From Toxorhynchites rutilus septentrionalis (Eukaryota; Arthropoda; Insecta; Diptera; Culicidae), in contig NC_073746.1 of assembly GCF_029784135.1 (NCBI RefSeq), forward strand, positions 289,989,089 to 290,053,088: DNA of 64,000 nt, written 5' to 3'. Shown here in pieces: positions 36,452 through 46,502 of this stretch (position 1 is the first letter of the stretch; every line of letters begins with the position of its first letter). The notes beneath the pieces are model-generated. The model was not told where the DNA came from and ran no database searches. It saw nothing but the letters and a program-made list of their open reading frames with translations. The translations under genes and the position numbers were made by a program.

Positions 36452-36453
36452 TA
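36449..36453 (-). promoter_or_regulatory. ORF1 stop / ORF2 start overlap, TAACG
   Basis: On the sense strand ORF1 ends CAG-TAA, and the last A with the next two bases gives ACG in the ORF2 frame. R1-clade relatives such as SART1 use TAATG for stop-restart translation (established). Here the position of ATG reads ACG, a single T-to-C difference. Either ACG is used for reinitiation or this copy has lost its ORF2 start. Confidence 0.7.
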
Positions 36454-37848
36454 CTGCGATTCTGCTAACGCCTTCTTATACGAGGGACACTTGAAGCTTC
36501 CTGTCGCATGGTCGCTGCCGTTCTCTGGTTTGCAGAGCAAGCATTTCGGTTGCTTCGTGCAGTCTCTCGCAACATGCCCTTTCTCACCGCATCTCCTGCA
36601 CAGTTCAGACCTGTCGGGGCCTGTGCAGCTTCTTGCCTGATGTCCAAAGCCCATGCACTGGAAGCATCTCTCCATCCGCTTGGCCACCCGGGGCACCATC
36701 TTCAGCGAGCAAACCGACCAGCCAACTTTTATTTTGGTCGTTTCTACCATCTTATTGGCTGCGACTGTTGAGAGCCGTATCGACGCCGTCTGCGTGCCAC
36801 CATACGCCTTCCTCATACGGATCGTCATTGGTGTATTGTCCAGCTTACACTGTTCTATTAACTCGCGCCTTAACTCCTCGTCTGTCGTGATTTCGTCGAG
36901 ATTTCTGCATTCGACCACTGATTCCTGGGATAGAGCCCTCACCTTCGCCTCCTCACCGAGCGACTTCGCAACCAGTTCCTTGAAGGCTGAACTTTTGACC
37001 GCCGGATCCCTCTTGAGCTCGAAGAGCATCTCTCCTTTCTGGGTGCGCCTGGTTTTCACCACATTCTCTCCCAGTTCTTTCAACTCCGGATCGTCTCTCA
37101 CTTTCCGCAGGAGTGATGCGTAAGTCACTCCTTCCTTCACCTCGACGATCAGAGCATCTCCCTTACTTCGCTCTCGTCTGGGCCTGGTTTTTTTTGTCTC
37201 CTGCACACCTTTCTTCTTTTCTTCTTTCTTCTTCCGTTTCTCCGTCTGTTTTTCGACAGTTCGCCATCCACTGCCTTCACCTTCCTTTTTGTTTTCCAGG
37301 TTGTCATTTTTAACCTTCTTCAGGTCTTCTTCATCCCCTGGGGTATCCCTCTTCCTTTTGTCCGATCGTGGGTTTCGTGGCGTCTTAGGCGTCTCCTGTA
37401 TCTCGACGGACATCTTCTCCCTTGCTTCAGCGAGTGCTTTTTCAACAACCTCTGCTCGCGTGATCATCTCCTTCTGTTCGCGGTCAGCAGCCGTAACGGC
37501 GGATTTGATGCTTGTGACTAAATGTTTGATCTTAGTATGGACATTGTTTTTGTCCTTAATGAACTCGTAGAGCTCGTTCACTTTTTTCTTGACCTCCATC
37601 AAGCTTGACCTCCCGACCTGCAGCCCTTCTAAAGAAGTGGTGGTGTTGGCTTTATGCGTTAGCACTTGTATCAGGCTAGTCTCTCCTTGTTGTGGATGCT
37701 GTTGGTGTCCTATAGGATTCGCTATGGCTGTCTGGTTGCGAATTGGTGATCTCTGGAGCTTACCGCTCCTTGCGAACACGCTCGCCTCTCCCGTTGGTGT
37801 GTCTTCATTACCGTCGTTTCGTCTGTTGAATTGTTCGATGATATTCAT
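36451..37848 (-). CDS. R1-clade LINE ORF1: gag-like RNA-binding protein
   Basis: 465 codons starting MNIIEQFNRRNDGNEDTPTG. Residues 70-240 are charged with a long Lys/Glu/Arg-rich stretch (around EKQTEKRKKKEEKKKG), probably coiled or disordered and nuclear. Residues 240-390 form the conserved gag core (ASLLRKVRDDPELKELGENV and SIRLSTVAANKMVETTKIKV). Three zinc knuckles close the protein: CFQCMGFGHQARSC, CRRCGEKGHVARDC and CLLC...HATGSFKC. This is the standard ORF1 layout in the R1, Jockey and I groups. It should coat the element RNA and escort it to the nucleus (family knowledge). The stop overlaps the start of ORF2. Confidence 0.9.
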   Translation of the reverse strand: MNIIEQFNRRNDGNEDTPTGEASVFARSGKLQRSPIRNQTAIANPIGHQQHPQQGETSLIQVLTHKANTTTSLEGLQVGRSSLMEVKKKVNELYEFIKDKNNVHTKIKHLVTSIKSAVTAADREQKEMITRAEVVEKALAEAREKMSVEIQETPKTPRNPRSDKRKRDTPGDEEDLKKVKNDNLENKKEGEGSGWRTVEKQTEKRKKKEEKKKGVQETKKTRPRRERSKGDALIVEVKEGVTYASLLRKVRDDPELKELGENVVKTRRTQKGEMLFELKRDPAVKSSAFKELVAKSLGEEAKVRALSQESVVECRNLDEITTDEELRRELIEQCKLDNTPMTIRMRKAYGGTQTASIRLSTVAANKMVETTKIKVGWSVCSLKMVPRVAKRMERCFQCMGFGHQARSCTGPDRSELCRRCGEKGHVARDCTKQPKCLLCKPENGSDHATGSFKCPSYKKALAESQ

Positions 37849-38440
37849 GTCTGTTGGGTCCCAACTTCGGGCCGCTATCTCCGCTCGTTGTACATAGTCG
37901 CTATCAGTGATCCCATGGTTGTCTATGCAAGCAGTGAGGCCATGCAGGGGTTGACACGGTCCTTCATAGGGACCGTGTTCAGAGCCAGATCAGCGCAAGT
38001 CAGGAATGTGACATCTGACGCCTAGTACCTAGTGCCTGAGCCTAGACGAGCATCGAACGTACCCGAAGACTTGCCAAGTTATTACCGGGACGGGGGCAAT
38101 CGCACTATTAGCCTACACGCCGTTTCAGGAAGGTGTCACCCTTCCTTACTCAGGGAACAGGATAGCACGACTGTCAGCCTTTAGCGTCGTGTTGAAATCG
38201 TTTCCGTATCGTGTCCGTTTTCTATGTCGTAACCAGTATGTCGTAATCAGGATCTTACTGGCGTCAATCCTGATGTGCTTGGCACTCCTTTCGTGGCTCC
38301 TGTACACGGTATTTCCCCCGTGCAATCTCCAATAGGCTTTACCGCGCCCTTACTCGCGTTGTCACCCGATTAGTCGCCTCATACGACAGGGACAGGGACC
38401 AAGACCCGAAGTGCTATTCTAGGCCGGCAACTCCACGGCT
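37849..38440 (-). other. 5' UTR of the R1-clade LINE
   Basis: About 590 bp between the array and the ORF1 ATG. It is GC-richer than the flanks and noncoding, and its sense strand starts CAGCCGTGGAGTTGCCGGCC. It probably contains the internal promoter, as in other full-length LINEs, but I see no specific element I can name. Confidence 0.6.
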
Positions 38441-39366
38441 GATAGTTATAGTTATAGTTATAGTTATAGTTATAGTTATAGTTATAGTTATAGTTATAGT
38501 TATAGTTATAGTTATAGTTATAGTTATAGTTATAGTTATAGTTATAGTTATAGTTATAGTTATAGTTATAGTTATAGTTATAGTTATAGTTATAGTTATA
38601 GTTATAGTTATAGTTATAGTTATAGTTATAGTTATAGTTATAGTTATAGTTATAGTTATAGTTATAGTTATAGTTATAGTTATAGTTATAGTTATAGTTA
38701 TAGTTATAGTTATAGTTATAGTTATAGTTATAGTTATAGTTATAGTTATAGTTATAGTTATAGTTATAGTTATAGTTATAGTTATAGTTATAGTTATAGT
38801 TATAGTTATAGTTATAGTTATAGTTATAGTTATAGTTATAGTTATAGTTATAGTTATAGTTATAGTTATAGTTATAGTTATAGTTATAGTTATAGTTATA
38901 GTTATAGTTATAGTTATAGTTATAGTTATAGTTATAGTTATAGTTATAGTTATAGTTATAGTTATAGTTATAGTTATAGTTATAGTTATAGTTATAGTTA
39001 TAGTTATAGTTATAGTTATAGTTATAGTTATAGTTATAGTTATAGTTATAGTTATAGTTATAGTTATAGTTATAGTTATAGTTATAGTTATAGTTATAGT
39101 TATAGTTATAGTTATAGTTATAGTTATAGTTATAGTTATAGTTATAGTTATAGTTATAGTTATAGTTATAGTTATAGTTATAGTTATAGTTATAGTTATA
39201 GTTATAGTTATAGTTATAGTTATAGTTATAGTTATAGTTATAGTTATAGTTATAGTTATAGTTATAGTTATAGTTATAGTTATAGTTATAGTTATAGTTA
39301 TAGTTATAGTTATAGTTATACTTATAGTTATAGTTATAGTTATAGTTATAGTTATAGTTATAGTTA
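38441..39366. repeat. (TTATAG)n hexanucleotide array, right part (about 154 copies)
   Basis: 926 bp of nearly perfect TTATAG with one variant (ATACTTATAG near 39,320). The translation is an artefactual Thr-Ile repeat. It begins immediately at the 5' end of the R1-clade LINE and stops against a LINE fragment at 39,367. Confidence 0.97.
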
Positions 39367-39655
39367 TGGTCCCCATAGACATCATCTTGGCGGAGGACAG
39401 CGAGTGCTATAGGAGGAGGGGAACCAGAGGAATCCGGAAGCTAATGAGGGCGGAGTCGATGGCTAGGTGGCAGCAACAGTGGAGTGCGGCGCAAAACGGC
39501 AGATGGACGCACAGGCTCATACCGACACTACCGACACTACGGGGTGGGGCTGGGTGAACAGGAAACACGGAGAGGTAAATTTCCATCTAACGCAGCCGAC
39601 TCATGTCTAATCACTGTTCGTTAGACGCGCTACTTTTTTGTTTCACGTGGCCAGG
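39364..39655 (+). pseudogene. Chimeric LINE fragment: R1-type C-terminus joined to I-type sequence
   Basis: The first part reads VPIDIILAEDSECYRRRGTR, then AESMARWQQQWSAAQNGRWT and, after a frameshift, WVNRKHGEVNFHLTQ. This is closely related to IPIGITLAEDRECYRRKEIR through NRKHGEVNFHLTQ of the R1-clade ORF2 at 33.9 kb. Directly after LTQ, in another frame, comes RLMSNHCSLDALLF, identical to 14 residues of the I-type LINE at about 6,980-7,020. Then the similarity ends. It is noncoding debris, but the junction is unusual. Confidence 0.65.
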
Positions 39656-42600
39656 ACAATTCATAACTGTTGGAAAAAGCATACCTAAGAGATATTACTA
39701 ATCATCAGCAACGGATGGAGGCATGTTTTTTAACTTATCAGTTCTGGATTCGTACCACCTACGATATTGTGCAACTTGCTCAATGCTAATGCTAATGCTA
39801 AAAGAAGAATTTAATTTTTGATTCATCCCCTTAAAGTCATAAAACCACCTTTCTCATATAAAAAAAACGAATTATTTCAAGAGGTGATAGATGATCATAT
39901 TTGATGAAAAAATCCTTTTACGCATGTGTTGAAATTTTAACAATAATATAATTATTGAACTTTTTCTTTGTTTTGGGCTCTATTTGCCTTCAACTAGCTC
40001 TAATTTAAAAATTGCGCTACGTAGAGCAATTCTGTTGCACCCATTTGAAAGATGAGAGAATTTCATACTGGAGACAGCTGGGAAACTTCCAAATCAGTGG
40101 ATTTAAGTAACATTGAAAGTGAAAAAAATTCAAAGTTAGTGGTTTTAAGGTGTTATTCTTAATTTTATCCAAAAAATACATAATAAACTTGAATGTTTCT
40201 ATCAATCAAATTAAAGCTCTCTAATTGCTCTACAATTCGCTCTTTCACATCCGACTTCCATCTCTTTTTTAATTACGCTGCAATATCATTTTAAACATTC
40301 CTGGTGAATCTTCAACTAGAATATACCGAAATCCAGATTTTTACTTCACCGTACTCATAATAGCCAATTAACCTTCACTTTACCATTTAAATGTTTCATT
40401 TTCGACTGAAATAAGTCATGAAATATGAAAAAAAATTGAACTGTAAATAATCGAGTCTAAAATTGTATATAATTGAATTCTATATTATTGAGTATTTATA
40501 TAATCGGGTCCGACCTGTATTAACAAATTAAATGTTCTGGCATCGTAGGATTTATTTTTAGTTTTGTTCCGCGAACAGATTCTTCAGCAATATCGTAACC
40601 CGAACGGACTCACCCCCTCATGATATGTTACAGTCAGATACAAGTTAACTGTTGCCATTTTTTTCGTACATTTCTAGCTTTATAGTTGCAATGATAAAAA
40701 TGTCACGAAGCCGCATTAGTCCCACAATATTCTAAATGATGGAGACACATGGTACTGGAAAAACCGTGCACACCAAATAGTGCCTCCACAGCCTCCTTCT
40801 CGTCGATATCAGTCATCAAGGACCCGAAAAGCAAGTAAGCTGGATATTTTCGTCTCATTCCAGGAACGGAACTCAACTCCTCCGTGTAAGCGAGCCCGAA
40901 CTTTGCTCGTAAATAATTTGGATGCCCTAAACGATAATAATCTTCATCATCGCTTTGGTAACCAGCGTCACGACTCACCCTATGCTGACATCCCTCCGAA
41001 AATCCCCAAGCCAACGATGTGCCACAAGTCTCCGTGGAACGATTTCGCTGTTTGTTTCTGCGCTCGAGTCCCACACGTTTACGGGAACAACGGCCACCAT
41101 TTTTAAATCCGAATGTGACGAGAGTGGCAAAGTGTGATCGCAATTAACCCCGGTTCGCATAAATTCCCCCTGCAGCCACAGCTCATGTGCCATTTGGTTG
41201 CTAATCGTAATGTTTGCTGGTAATGATGAGTTGGGGTTATTTGAAATGTGGACAAAGATGTTTACGAGAGGTGCAAAACGTAGAAACCGAACAACCCCAG
41301 CACATAACCCAAACCATTTGACACTCCACGTGTAGCGGAGAGACAAAGCGATCACTGTGTGGGGTTCACCAGGGGTACACAAATGCAGTCAAGTGTTTAA
41401 CCCGGCGGTGTCTCCATACCGGCAATAGCCGTCGGTTTCCGTCAGGTACGGAAATATGTGGATACTTAGCCCGTGCTTAGGTTCCTGCCGAGCCGTACTC
41501 ACCCGCAGTTGATGTGAGAGGTGAAAACGGAGACTATAATAACGAACATAAGTCATCCGTGGCAAGAGCCGAGGCGTACGAACTGTGGCATAAGCTCGAA
41601 TGGACAGACGGACGAAATGAGAGCTCACACTAATAAGCTCATTTTCTTTCATGTACCTGCTAGGCATGGGTGATTTGTAATGGAATATCTTTCCTGGAGG
41701 GTCGGAACGTGAGAAATCTCTGTAAATCATACGCTAGAGGACACGTCGTTCAGGGGACCCCTAATGAAAGAATCTTGTTCCGAGATTATTGTGTGGATGA
41801 GGGTTTCAGGTTATTTTTTCTCGATTGTCACCTACACGTCAACTATAATTTCAATAACAGTCGGTTGTTTAACCATGCCGTGTTCTGACTCGCTAAATTG
41901 AAAATTACAAACGTTGTCACACATTCCTCGCGAACGAAGAAGAAAAAAACCCGTTTGTAAGCTCATCACATAATTTTGCGCTATTTTACACCACTTGCAA
42001 GAAACCATCCGGCGATCATTGTGCCGTAAACACAATGTAATGTACTGGTTGGTACCCGCTTATTGTTAAAAACAATTTCCCTTCAGCATATTGGATATTC
42101 CTGTGCTTCGTGCGGGGGTGTTCAGACCAGTTCGAATTCTACGAGCAGAGTTGGAAACACAAAGAAACTGACGACGATATGAGCATGACACCTTTTTGCC
42201 ATCGTCGGAATCCTCTTACTTTCGGTACATTTAATCCCACAATGTCGCATTTTTTACCACGCGATGTTCCATGTCTTCCGCCCGGCGAACCCACCGATGG
42301 AAAACTGTGAACTGTGCACGGGAAAATGCAGAAACATGGAGAAATCTTTGCAAGGACAGGTTTTTTTCACTTCCCTCGTGTACAATGATTTCCCGAAAAC
42401 TAATAATACGCACCATCTTCCCAAATGCTTTCCAGGCGAATACAGACAACAAGGGCAAGAAAAACGAATCGTGTCTCCTTTTTGTGTGTTTTTCGGTGTA
42501 ATGTGAAAGCGGAGACAATCCTGTGCTCTGGAGCGTGATGCACAAAAATGCTGGTAACCGAAAACCACATCAGAGGGTGTAGACATTTCGAAATTCTTCT

Positions 42601-43400
42601 GCTGCTGACAGAAAGCGTGAAATTGCAAGTCTCCATTGAATGTAAATTTTATGACGTGAGCGTTCGGTTGTGACTGCGGGGGTGCAAAACAGTTGACGAA
42701 CAAGAGAAAGTCATATGAATAAGTTGTGGTTGCAATGAATAATTTTGCTTCTGAGAGAAAGCTACATTTTAGGAAGTAGCAAAGGCAAAGGCGCATAGGC
42801 AAGGAGACGCTAAATATTTGTGAAACATTGACATCGACTGCGGTACAGTAGATGTATCTCAACGTGTGATTAGTTTTTATTGATGGTTCAGATGGTTATG
42901 GAAAATTTGTGATACATTCTAACTGAGACATTACAACGGTTTGCAACGGATGGATAAGATGACTAACGGCAGGACACCGAACAATCTAGAAGAGATATGC
43001 ATCGATATAATACAAGACAACCAGATCCTCAGAACTATGAACTTCCGAATGTCATGTACTCAAAACTCACTTTTTTTAGAAAGGATATCGAATATACACC
43101 CAAAATTGATTTTTAGCTCATGTTTTGTCATCCCAATTTATCACATTAAATGAGACATAACATAACAGAAAATGTCATGACTCACAATTACTGGTAAGCA
43201 TTTGTATAATATACATGGTACAGCAATATAAGATTAATATGAGCGAGCGAAACAAAAGACAAATAAGCTTTCCGCATGCTTTGCCACATACACGGCCCGG
43301 ACCGAGATAGATATTGTTCTCCTTCATGCGCTCCTTTTTTACTCTTAGAACACATCCCAACTTCATTTTATAATCAGGCGCAGTATTATCACGTATTTGC
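39656..43400. other. Long stretch without a recognisable gene
   Basis: 3.7 kb. Frames at 40,703-41,143 (-), 41,389-41,730 (-) and 42,254-42,862 (-) have 113-202 codons but no known motif, and overlapping frames of equal length exist on the other strand. 40.8-42.5 kb is GC-richer than the TE-filled parts and could be unique host DNA. CTAATG is repeated three times near 39,785. Confidence 0.4.
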
Positions 43401-43411
43401 TGAATAACTTT

Positions 43412-43505
43412 TTAAGCACCATTAGCCATGTGGATAGCGTGGTCGTGTAAATTAGCTTTGAATTCCAGCCGGCATAGGTTCGATCCCCATTGACGTCGTA
43501 TGGGC
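43412..43505 (+). mobile_element. tRNA-derived SINE-like promoter
   Basis: TGGATAGCGTGGTCG (about 43,431-43,445) resembles an A box and GGTTCGATCCC (43,477-43,487) is a match to the Pol III B box, spaced as in a tRNA. The segment cannot form a proper cloverleaf by eye, so a tRNA-derived SINE head is more likely than a tRNA gene. Mosquitoes carry tRNA-related SINEs (established). No clear tail or target duplication was found. Confidence 0.5.
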
Positions 43506-43699
43506 TTATTTTTTGACACAATCCCAAATGAAATGAGAAAAGAAAACAGAAAGAGATGTCTGCACGCATACATACAAACCATTTTAAGCTTTCAAAATAG
43601 CTCATTATTTGCGCATTTGACTCAACAGCACATTAAATGGCATTATTTCTGCCAAAGATGACACTAGTTTTTTTGCCAACACTAGTTTTGGTGTACAAC

Positions 43700-44070
43700 A
43701 CATTACCTAATGAAGCACAGACAGCAACAAGCCTTCGAACGTTCCGTAGCATTTGTAAAGAGTTTTTGAAGCATGATTTAGATTTTTGATCCAGAATATA
43801 TTCAATGCACAATGGTCCAGGAGATGCATTTAAGTGGAAATTAGCATTTAGAGCTCGACAGTTATTCTCTAGGCAAAAACTGTCTTCGACAAAGTTGTTA
43901 CATACAATAGAGCGCTCATTTTTATGTTGTCAAAAATAGGGTGACCAAAATTGTCGATGAAATAAAAAAATCTAACTTTCTTAACTGAATAGATAGAGGT
44001 AAATATAGTTCAACAATGTTGTAGTCCCAGTTGTTTGAGACATCTTTTAGAACAAAGTTTTTTTGACGTA
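43700..44070. repeat. Left arm of a long-range inverted repeat
   Basis: AGCAACAAGCCTTCGAACGT near 43,727 and GAGCTCGACAGTTATTCTCT near 43,852 through CAGTTGTTTGAGACATC are found in inverted orientation at about 50,920-51,010 and 49,945-50,155. The arms bracket the histone H3 pseudogene region over about 7 kb. It is noncoding. Confidence 0.7.
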
Positions 44071-44165
44071 GGACTACGTCTTTCATTTCTATACCGGGGT
44101 GTAAAACCAAAGTTTCGAGAACGAAAGCGTTACGCTGGAGACCGAGATTTTGAGCGTTAATAGCT

Positions 44166-44330
44166 CTTAAACAACTGAACGAAATGGTATGATAAACACT
44201 TCATTTGAAAGATAAAATGTCTACGCGTCATATACTTGTTACTTTTTCATCCAAAAACTTGTTTCAATAGTCTTAAAATTGCTTTCAAAACAGGCTATTG
44301 AAATCAAAAATCGGTATATAAGCGAGCGCC
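44166..44330 (+). repeat. Direct repeat B, copy 1
   Basis: AAAGATAAAATGTC, TTGTTTCAATAG and CAGGCTATTGAAATCA recur in order at 46,812-46,945. A TATATAAG box (44,315) follows here. This could be remains of a promoter region, but I could not identify a gene behind it. Confidence 0.55.
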
Positions 44331-44524
44331 GCTCGTAAACCCATCAGTTATGATTGAACAGCGATTGGAGCATGTTGTCGCTGTTGTTGTGAAGCTAATT
44401 TCGTTTATCATGAATGCGCTGATGAACGGTGTCACCAAGAGCCTGTTTGTGCATCTAAGGCCAAAAGGGAATCCATCAGGAGGAGAGTGATGCCACGGTT
44501 CCGCTTGAAACATCGGAGCAGCCA

Positions 44525-44546
44525 CCACACACACACACACACACAT
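44525..44546. repeat. Short (CA)n microsatellite
   Basis: Eleven CA dinucleotides. Confidence 0.9.
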
Positions 44547-44577
44547 ACATGCGCGGAATTCTCGTTGCTATCATCGT

Positions 44578-44880
44578 TGCTGAAAAATAATCTGCCAGTT
44601 CCCCTGGGAATTGAAAAATACATTCATGCGAAAAAGTTTATTTTAATGTTTTCTATCCATATAACACTGCAACCAAATACATTTGGTTTTGTTATTTTTC
44701 AATCAATCGCAATTAACAGGAAAGCTTCTGAATATTTTTTTCCCCATCAGTGGAAATTTTCGTATCCAATATTGGATGCATAACATGAAAAACGGAAAAT
44801 GTTTCACATCGCGAAAATCAAGTCATTTTCGAGCGATTATTTGCTTTCTACTCATATAATGCTTCAACCAAATACATTTC
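44578..44880 (+). repeat. Direct repeat C, copy 1
   Basis: GCTGAAAAATAATCTGCCAG, TTTATTTTAATGTTTTCT, and CGTATCCAATATTGGATGCA followed by AACATGAAAAACGGAAAATG. The same ordered blocks occur at 48,057-48,320, and the palindromic CCAATATTGGATGCATAA alone again at about 48,850. Copies of C lie on either side of the H3 pseudogenes. Confidence 0.7.
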
Positions 44881-45463
44881 GTTTTGGATTTTTTCAATCA
44901 AGTGCGATCAACGTAAGACCACGTCTTTCGGCAATTTATTAGAGGTGCAATGAATCTTTAGGAATTCCCGCTCTACGCGCACTGGCAAACAATGTTTACT
45001 CAACAATTTCTCAAACTAGAAATGGGTGTTGTGAGAGAGGATTAGCGAACGCGAAAACGACAAACGGGAGAAAGATACGTTTGGAGGTTGAAGGAAATTG
45101 GCAGAAAACTTCTTCATTCTATCATTCAAATAATGTGATTCATACCACATCGTTTTGCCAGAAAGAGATTATTAATGCTCAAAGGAGGAATCGAGTCCTC
45201 CGAGGAAATTACCCAGCGCAAATTAGAGTCGACTATCGATTGCGGCATTCGTACACAAATAATTTTATAATGCAGTTTCACCAAAGTGATTTCTTCGGAT
45301 ATATTTACTACATCATGTCATGTATTTCATATTCTTCATAAGGAAATCCATATCCATGGCACCTATCGGTAACGAATTATTATCGAAACCACGATTTTCG
45401 CTAAATGCTCCTTTCAGTTCGGCCTATAAAAAACTTTTCTGTACTCTAATACATCAAATTTGG

Positions 45464-45479
45464 AGCTCTGAAAAGGGCT
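45464..45479 (-). terminator. Histone-type 3' stem-loop, H3 copy 1 (one stem base changed)
   Basis: Minus strand AGCCCTTTTCAGAGCT: five-base stem and TTTC loop of a replication-dependent histone mRNA, with one G-to-A change weakening the stem. It lies about 25 bp after the end of the H3 frame. Confidence 0.75.
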
Positions 45480-45504
45480 GTTGATTATATGCTAAGCTAA
45501 TATA

Positions 45505-45862
45505 GCACGCTCTCCTCGGATACGATGGGCCAACTGGATGTCCTTGGGCATGATGTGACGCGTTTTGCATGGATAGCACACAAATTGGTATCTTCGAATA
45601 AGCCTCCTGCAGCGTCATAACCGCGGAACTTTGGAAGCGCAAGTCGGTTTTGAAGTCCTGAACAATTCCACGATCCAAATGCTGCAAAGGTAGCTGCGGA
45701 TCAGCAATTCGGTCGACTTCTGATAGCAATGAATTTCACGCAAAGTTCCCGGTCGATAGCGATGTGGCTTCTCCACCTATCCTGCTACTGGTGCGCTTAT
45801 CCGAGCTGACTTCGTGTGCCTTACCACCGAATGACTAACGAGCTGTCTGCGAAAGACTAACG
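45505..45862 (-). pseudogene. Histone H3 pseudogene, copy 1
   Basis: Minus-strand frame pieces match histone H3 in order: the K-P-H-R-Y-R-P-G-T region, [27 protein letters not shown], then in a second frame [15 protein letters not shown] and in a third MPKDIQLA plus the R-G-E-R-A end. A deletion removes the S-E-A-Y-L-V-G-L region, and a short deletion follows K-R-V-T. In the first 20 codons A-R-T-K-Q-T-A-R is damaged and TAG stops appear. DNA upstream (TATA box) and the 3' stem-loop are kept, so it is a DNA-level duplicate rather than a retrocopy. It cannot encode H3. Confidence 0.9.
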
Positions 45863-45920
45863 AGCTCGAGTCCTCACGGTGCGAGAGTAGAGTAAGAAAT
45901 GAACGAAAGCAAAGGAAGCG

Positions 45921-45935
45921 TCATTTTATAAACAT
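45921..45935 (-). promoter_or_regulatory. TATA box of H3 copy 1
   Basis: Minus strand TTTATAAAATGACGCTTCC, about 60 bp upstream of the H3 frame, shared with copies 2 and 3. Confidence 0.65.
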
Positions 45936-46030
45936 AAAAGTATAGAATCTAAATCCCACCCTTATTATATTCGTGAGTATACAGTAAGCTTATACAATAA
46001 AGAGGGTGGGGTTTACATTCGATTCTTTTA

Positions 46031-46046
46031 TGTTTTATAAAATGAC
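46031..46046 (+). promoter_or_regulatory. TATA box of H3 copy 2
   Basis: TTTTATAAAATGACACTTCC, followed by a conserved leader CTTTCGTTCATTTCTTACTC before the H3 frame. Confidence 0.65.
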
Positions 46047-46097
46047 ACTTCCCTTGCTTTCGTTCATTTCTTACTCTACTCTCGCACCGTGAGGACT

Positions 46098-46466
46098 CGT
46101 TTCATCGGGACTAAGCAGACAGCTCGTTAGTCCTTCGGTGGTAAGGCACCACGAAAGCAGCTCGGATAAGCGCACCAGCCGCAGGAAGCATGAAGAAGCC
46201 ACATCGCTATCGACCGGGAACTTCGCATGAAATTCGTCGCTATCAGAAGTCGACCGAATTGCTGATCCGCAAGCTACCTTTGCAGCATTTGGTTCGTGGA
46301 ATTGCTCAGGACTTCAAAACCGACTTGCGCTTCCAAAGTTCCGCGGTTATGACGCTGCAGGAGGCTTATTCGAAGATACCAATTTGTGTGCTATCCATGC
46401 AAAACGCGTCACATCATGCCCAAGGACATCCAGCTGGCCCATCGTATCCGAGGAGAGCGTGCTATA
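46098..46466 (+). pseudogene. Histone H3 pseudogene, copy 2
   Basis: The start preserves TKQTAR then TAG, with GGKAPRKQL following, and a TAA soon after. From 46,190 a long frame reads [26 protein letters not shown] and [20 protein letters not shown], after which a deletion shifts frame. Out of frame one still sees [15 protein letters not shown] and [16 protein letters not shown]. The deletion positions are the same as in copies 1 and 3, so the lesions predate the duplications. No intron is present, as in replication-dependent H3 genes. It is nonfunctional. Confidence 0.9.
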
Positions 46467-46488
46467 TTAGCTTAGCATATAATCAACA

Positions 46489-46502
46489 GCCCTTTTCAGG
46501 GC
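46489..46502 (+). terminator. Histone-type 3' stem-loop, H3 copy 2
   Basis: GCCCTTTTCAGGGC preceded by AACA and followed by TCC: a perfect five-base stem with TTTC loop. Confidence 0.85.

Larger units (their letters stand above)
32572..38440 (-). mobile_element. Full-length R1-clade LINE embedded in a (TTATAG)n array
   Basis: A minus-strand non-LTR retrotransposon of about 5.87 kb. In sense order it holds a 5' UTR (38,440-37,849), ORF1 (gag-like, 465 codons), ORF2 (APE endonuclease, reverse transcriptase, zinc knuckle; 982 codons), a 3' UTR with tandem repeats, and a 23-nt A-tail (T-run on +, 32,571-32,593). The same hexamer array in the same orientation flanks both sides, so the element went into the array. 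R1-clade LINEs often have defined targets, and some insert in microsatellites (established for the clade). Both ORFs are open, so this is the youngest-looking element of the window. Confidence 0.85.

Noticed and set aside
32432..39366. TTATAG array as a telomere
   Set aside because: Not a known insect telomeric repeat, internal to the window and interrupted by a LINE. A microsatellite is simpler.
38414..39385. 323-codon Thr-Ile open frame
   Set aside because: It is the translation of the TTATAG hexamer array, open in several frames because the repeat contains no stop in those phases.
42254..42862. 202-codon minus-strand frame
   Set aside because: No recognisable family, unremarkable composition and overlapping frames on the other strand. 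A host gene cannot be excluded but is not supported.
43425..43500. Functional tRNA gene
   Set aside because: Has Pol III boxes but no convincing acceptor stem or cloverleaf.
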